Origin: Balneolaceae bacterium
GTDB taxonomy: Bacteria > Bacteroidota > Rhodothermia > Balneolales > Balneolaceae
Direction of reading: 5' to 3'
NCBI GenBank assembly: GCA_034521495.1
Contig: JAXHMK010000014.1
Span: forward strand, 62,001 to 126,000
Length of the DNA stretch: 64,000 nt
In this document: one piece after another, positions 59,182-64,000 of the stretch
How positions within the stretch are numbered: the stretch's first letter is position 1
Layout of the letters: each line of letters opens with the position of its first letter
The notes under the pieces: generated by a model
Told to the model about the DNA's origin: nothing
Databases searched by the model: none
What the model saw: only the letters and a program-made list of their open reading frames with translations
Program-made: the position numbers and the translations under genes

Positions 59182-61316
59182 ATAATGAACCATCAAAAAT
59201 AGGTAAAACCCGCAAAGTGTCTTTGTTTTTATCGTCCAGATTTTCTGGTCCCGATCACTTTTGGGGTGTATCAGAGACAAAAGGAGATCCTTTCAGCCGG
59301 TAGTCGGATCCCTTTTGGGACCTCATTCCGTCAGAAAAACGCTATACATGTTTAGCGTGAAAGATGCGCGGTTTTTGACTATTCATTGTTTCGCCCTCTC
59401 CCAACCCCTCTCCCGCCGGGAGTCGGACAGGCGCCGCGGGAGAGTATATGTTTAGCGGTTTGAGTCAAACAACCTGACAGAGCACCGTGCTTTTCGGTTC
59501 CTGTCAGAGTTGTGGAATAAGGGCATTCCCCTCGAAAACCGACCCACGCGACTCTGGCAGGAGCTATCGCACTCTGCCAGGACGCTAAACAGATACGCGG
59601 AGAGGGCAATGGGGCTGACATTACCCATAAAATCTCAATTTTTGAGATGATATCTTTATCAAGGTTTATTGGAAAGGTTGAGTATCATTCATAATAATAG
59701 GCTATCAACCGTAACGTTCACCTTGTTCATTTTGTCTTGAAACAAAAGAACCAAAAATTCAAGGCGGTGAAACAATTGGCGGCGGTCACTGAATCTCTGC
59801 TACCTTTTATCAATGGTCCACCGCGTTTATAGCTTGTTAACATCGTTAAGAGCCGGTATGATAAAAGGTCTCCGCAGATCTTCAGGCTCCCTCAATCCGC
59901 CAATTCTTTCGAGGCCGGAGTTGTTCTGACCCTAAAATAAATCAACTCTAAAACAGCAATGAATAGATGTTGAAGCACCTATTATTCATCTTTCAAAAAG
60001 CGTATTGCAAATCTATTTATAAAATGATAAACAGATATTTTTCGAAAATATACCTAACAGCTTTAAGTCAATCATTACCAATACTTTACATAGACTAAAT
60101 TAGTCATATTTGAAATTACATGGGTAATGTCAGGGCAAAGGGGTGAGGGTGACACACCGGTTTTGCCAGTGCTTCGTGTTTTTTTTACTACCAAATCGCT
60201 AAACAGGCAGATAACGCTGGCGGAATTCGTCCCGAGTGAGTCGGGACAGGCAGGGTGACATGGTTGTATGTAGACAGAGAAAGGGATTTCGCTTCAAAGG
60301 AGTGTTTCGCTGCAACCCCTCGGTGGCGTTCTCTGGCTTACCCACATGGATTGCCTCGGGGTTCTGTTGTTTGCGCTTCTACTACCCAGGCGACGTTCCT
60401 TCAGGCTTCGCCGAAAAGTCACTCTGCCCGGGGCTGTGTGATTTCGCTCTTTCAGAGCTTATTTTTAATCGATTGGATCCTCGAACACAGATCGAAAATT
60501 CACTTTTTTTACAGACTGTCATCGGTAGCAACTAATTTTGCCCAAAAGCCTGCTCTACGAAGTTTTAACGTAGTTGAGCGGGCAACACCATTTCAGAGTT
60601 GATATTGTGATATATTTCGATTTGAGGTAGTCCCTTTTTTTAATGCGAAAAAAGGACTACTACGCTAAAGCTTCGAAGACCAGGTGACGATCCCGAAGCC
60701 TCAGGACCCGCTATTCCCGCAAAACCTGATGATCGATGATCAGGTCAATTAAAATCGGCCTTGATTGGTGAAGGAGTAGCGTGGTTTGCAACACAGCACG
60801 GGAGAAATCGCTCTGCGCGCTCACTTTGTGGGCATTCGCAGAGTGTAACCGTGCGGGCAAACCATGCCCCGAAAGCAATCACAGCCGGGAGTTTTTGGAT
60901 ACTTTTGACGGTTCAAAAGTATCAAGACAAAACTCGATAAGGTCGTTTATGCTGTTATAAGGCGTATTTTGAAGAACTGTCATTGAGTAGACCCAAACAG
61001 CGTTTTTGTGTCGGGAGTCGAAGAATCTCCAGTCAATAGTGAAAAATGCAATCAACGATCAAATGGTTACTGTTTAAAAAATGTATCCACATGATTGGAT
61101 TACCCGGGGCTTTTCCGGGTTTCTGTATGGTGTTAGAAACTTTTTTGAAAAGGATGAACATAGGGCGATCTTCTAACAAAACACAACGCTGTCAGATCCC
61201 CCATAGTCGAGGATCCCCTTCGGGGCAGTGGGTGCTGTCAGGTTTCTACCGACACTTCATCATTGAATTTACATTAGCACGAATAATGAACCATCAAAAA
61301 TAGACGAGTCAGTACG
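59182..61316. repeat. Two-kilobase non-coding island with MITE copy 5 and inverted R3
   Basis: No believable gene lies in this 2.1-kb stretch. It starts and ends with the same 23-bp sequence (59180-59202 and 61281-61303). Inside are 'gtttagcg...cgctaaac' palindromic repeats (59450-59595), MITE copy 5 (59615-60133) and a ttgccc/gggcaa-type hairpin in reverse (60535-60590). An R3 structured repeat in reverse orientation follows (about 60720-60990). GC content is higher than in the degraded genes to the left. Confidence 0.65.
59615..60133 (+). mobile_element. MITE-like element, copy 5
   Basis: It has the same 14-bp terminal inverted repeats. The flanking 10 bp are ggcaatgggg on the left and ggcaaagggg on the right, a 9/10 match. 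Unlike the other four copies it is not in an R4 repeat, which shows that the element can use other targets and that the TIR/TSD boundaries are real. Confidence 0.88.
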
Positions 61317-62670
61317 TTGGGATTCTACAATTCTATTAATCGCAACCTCATTGCACCGGCAAGCGACCTGCTGTTTCGGCGCTCCATATTTCAAAAACTG
61401 AAATTTCTTGAAGAGAGTCAGTGGTGGGACAGGGACCAGCTGCTCGCCTATCAAAACGAGAGGCTGAGAAAAATCATCCGGTACGCCTACGGTGAAATTC
61501 CGTTTTACAGGACATTATATGACAGGCATGGGATAAAGCCGGATGATATTGAAACGGTGGATGATTTAACGAAACTTCCCGTTATCCAAAAAAAAGATAT
61601 CCGGACCATAGCGTCACAACGAAATGACAGAAATGTGCGTGCTGTAAAGGGAATTTCGAGCGGCTCAACGGGGAAACCGCTCCAGTACACCAAGAGTATG
61701 GAAGCATACAGCATGCATACGGCGGCCGGTATCAGGGGGTGGCAGTGGATGGGGTTCAGCCTTGGTGATAAATACATGAAAATTTCCCAGAATTCCCGCA
61801 GCGGGCTCATAAAAAGAATGCAAGACAAGGTGAACCGCTCCCGGTATATCTTTCTGAAAGAGATTAATGATGATGAGTTTGCACGGCTTTTTGAAACGAT
61901 TCAAATCTACGGGCCGGATTATTTGCGCTGCTATCCCGATCCTCTCTATTTTTTTGCCCGCTACCTTCAAAAGAACGACCTGCAACTTCCTGCAATAAAA
62001 GCGATCAATACAACGGGGAATATTCTCTACCCGGAAGCGAGAGCATTGATCGAAGAACAATTAAATGCACCTATACACGATGCATATAGTTGCGAGGGTG
62101 GTGCAGTATTCTACCAAACATCGCCAGGCTCTCCCTATTATGGCGCGGATGAGTATGCGATTACGGAGGTAATGGATGCGGGTGGGAATCGTGTGAAGGC
62201 GGGCGAAAATGGGAGGCTGGTAACCACAGACCTTTGGAACAGGGAAGTTCCCTTTATTCGGTACGATACCCAGGACGTTGTGACACTTGCTTCTGATAAA
62301 TCAAATTCTTCACAAAAAAGAATCCCGTGACCTTACGGCACTGAGCCGGATTGACGGGCGGGACTGTGATATATTAGTGACACCGGAAGGGAAACTGGTG
62401 ATTGTTCACATCTTTACGATCTTTTTCGAGTGGTATGCCTCTGTCGATCAGTTTCAGGCTATTCAGGAATCGGAAACGGATTTTCGAATACGGTTGGTGG
62501 TGAACGATCAGTTTACGGAATCCCACAGAGAGGAAATTCTGGACTATTGGCAAAACTATTTGGGTAAAAAAGCCAATCTGAAGATTGAAATTACGGACAA
62601 GATCTCGCACCGTTCATCCGGTAAGCGTAAATTCCTGGAACGAAATCAAAACATACCGCTGCCCCTGTAA
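61317..62670 (+). pseudogene. PaaK/CapK-like adenylate-forming ligase, one frameshift
   Basis: The first frame (337 residues, TTG start) has LRKIIRYAYGEIPFYRTLYD, DDLTKLPVIQKKDIRT, the AMP-binding loop GISSGSTGKPLQYTKSMEAY, AINTTGNILYPEARALIEE and GRLVTTDLWNREVPFIRYDT. After one break near 62310 the second frame gives LTALSRIDGRDCDILVTPEG and ends at 62670. CapK-type proteins occur in capsule clusters and are thought to activate an acid for transfer. The start is uncertain because repeat DNA precedes it. Confidence 0.8.
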
Positions 62671-63685
62671 TGAAAATCTTTATCGATATCGGCCATCCGG
62701 CGCATGTGCATTATTTTAAGCATTTGATTCATGAGCTTACGTCCGGGGGGCATCAGGTCGTGATTACGGCCCGGGATAAGGAGATGGCCCACTATTTGCT
62801 CAAAAAAGAAGGGCTTGACTATATATCGAGAGGGCGCGGCTCCGACAATCTTGCCGGAAAACTTTTTTATCTTGTAAAAGCGGATTGGGCCTTATTCAGA
62901 ATTGCAAAAAAAGAGAACCCGGATCTTTTTCTGAGTTTTGCTTCTCCCTATTGCGCCCAGGTTGCATGGTTGATGAGAAAACCATGTATTACATTAGACG
63001 ACACGGAAACCGCTTCCCTTAATCATTTTTTATATAAACCCTTCTCAACCAGAATATTAACCCCGGAGTCCTTCCGGAAGAATCTTGGAAGCAAACAGGT
63101 TCGCTTTCCTTCCTTCATTGAACTGGCTTATCTACACCCAAATCGATTTCAGCCCGATCCATCCATATTCAATGAACTGGGGCTTAGCCAGGGTGAAAAG
63201 TATGTTATATTGCGATTTGTGAGCCTTCACGCAAACCACGATGTAGGTCTAAAGGGGATATCATTTGAAAACAAGGTAAAGGCCGTACAGTCCTTTCGTG
63301 AATTTGGAAAGGTATTTATTAGTTCTGAATCAGAGCTGCCGGAAGAGCTGAAAAAATACAGGTTGAATATTGAACCGGACCGGATTCATCATGTGCTTGC
63401 GTTTGCCTCCTTAATGTATGGTGAGAGTGCAACAATGGCATCAGAGTCCGCGGCTTTAGGCACACCAGCAATTTTTGTCAATAATTTCGTGAGAAAGTTG
63501 GGAACAATTATGGAACAGGCTGAAAAAGATGCTCGTTTTTATTTTCCTTTTGTTGAAACTAAGGAGGAGCAGATAAAATCAATTGAAAAAGGTATTTTTG
63601 TTTTAAATGGGACAGGAGGAATGGCAGAGGGATGATCAAAAGAAATTAATTAGTGAAAATTTTAGATGTCACAGCGACTATTAAA
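62670..63685 (+). CDS. DUF354 glycosyltransferase-like protein
   Basis: It overlaps the previous stop by one base (TAATG). The frame gives MKIFIDIGHPAHVHYFKHLI, ITARDKEMAHYLLKKEGLDY, CITLDDTETASLNHFLY and LMYGESATMASESAALGTPAIFVNN, all hallmarks of DUF354, a GT-B-like family common in polysaccharide loci. The frame as sequenced stops at 63635 after GGMAEG. The next frame reads WQRDDQKKLISENF to 63685, so a one-base indel near 63615 is likely. Activity is not established for the family. Confidence 0.75.
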
Positions 63686-64000
63686 AGATGTAATAGATCA
63701 ATACTTAAAATAAAAGTTTTAATGATCAAGAGAGGAGATCTACCTTTAAGTCGTCTCCAAGTATTATGAACTTTAAAGGAATTAATTACTTCATCAGTAT
63801 ATCGTTCTGAAATCCAATCAAAGAGCTGGAAATATTCCTGGTTTAGGATTTATAATTTTTCCCAATAATTCCTCCCACCTTTGTAAAGAGAACTTCTCCC
63901 AATTCATTATACTTTTCCCTTGTATAATGTCTATTGTGAATTGAGGTAGTTGTATGATCTTTAGAATAAATAATGTTTCTTATATCTAATCAGTAACAAT
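63686..64000. other. Right edge without recognised gene
   Basis: No frame over ~40 residues with a known motif was found on either strand in these 315 bp. It is AT-rich. It may be the degraded start of the next gene in the cluster. Confidence 0.4.

Noticed and set aside
60236-60602. Two overlapping ~100-aa frames in the 59-61 kb island
   Set aside because: No recognisable domain; the region is repeat-rich and the frames run into an R3-associated hairpin.
61046-61303. 85-aa frame before the ligase gene
   Set aside because: No domain, and its 3' end lies in the 23-bp direct repeat; more likely non-coding.

Overview
The window looks like a chromosomal segment of a Bacteroidota/Balneolota-type bacterium. 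The inference rests on UpxY-like NusG paralogues, a DUF6266 protein, a GH67 alpha-glucuronidase end, VapBC/ParDE/DUF4258-YgiT modules and the moderate GC content. No rRNA, tRNA or CRISPR array was recognised. The backbone is a surface-polysaccharide (capsule/EPS) locus that is heavily invaded by mobile elements and dispersed structured repeats.

Layout. 1-3473: the 3' end of a GH67 gene, a TolB-like secreted protein and a glycosyltransferase. 3474-14161: a mobile-element zone. It holds a broken vapBC pair, an IS110-family element whose insertion point can be reconstructed, a second IS110 gene split by an IS630 remnant, a UpxY gene interrupted twice by IS630-family elements, and an IS1182-family element. 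14660-22000: sugar-nucleotide genes wlbA/wlbB/wlbC (two of them broken), an intact UpxY antiterminator and a Wzc-type tyrosine kinase. 22000-41200: an accessory island with a ParDE pair, an SLBB export protein, two DUF4258/YgiT pairs, DUF433/DUF5615, an IS3 element, DUF6266, and a prokaryotic Argonaute (pAgo) operon with an unrecognised partner. Further truncated toxin-antitoxin genes and a third (frameshifted) UpxY follow. 41375-64000: an ABC exporter, then a run of glycosyltransferases, methyltransferases, a sulfotransferase remnant, a polytopic membrane protein, CapA, a CapK/PaaK-like ligase and a DUF354 protein. Almost every gene from 43.6 to 59.2 kb carries single-base indels.

How the genes work together. 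The Wlb enzymes would make a diacetamido-uronic acid sugar. The glycosyltransferases, methyltransferases, sulfotransferase and ligase would build and decorate a polymer. The ABC exporter, Wzc and the SLBB protein would export it, and UpxY would keep transcription going across the long operon.

The most interesting candidate system is the two-gene unit at 32006-35424. It encodes a catalytically degenerate pAgo, translationally coupled to a helical protein that ends in a helix-turn-helix-like segment. It is bracketed by two same-orientation copies of a 519-522 bp MITE-like element. That element occurs five times, has 14-bp terminal inverted repeats and 10-bp target duplications, and contains a highly conserved ~150-nt core with nested inverted repeats. 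Other intergenic DNA is built from at least four more families of palindromic repeats, several showing compensatory stem changes, joined by tracts with a 7-bp period.
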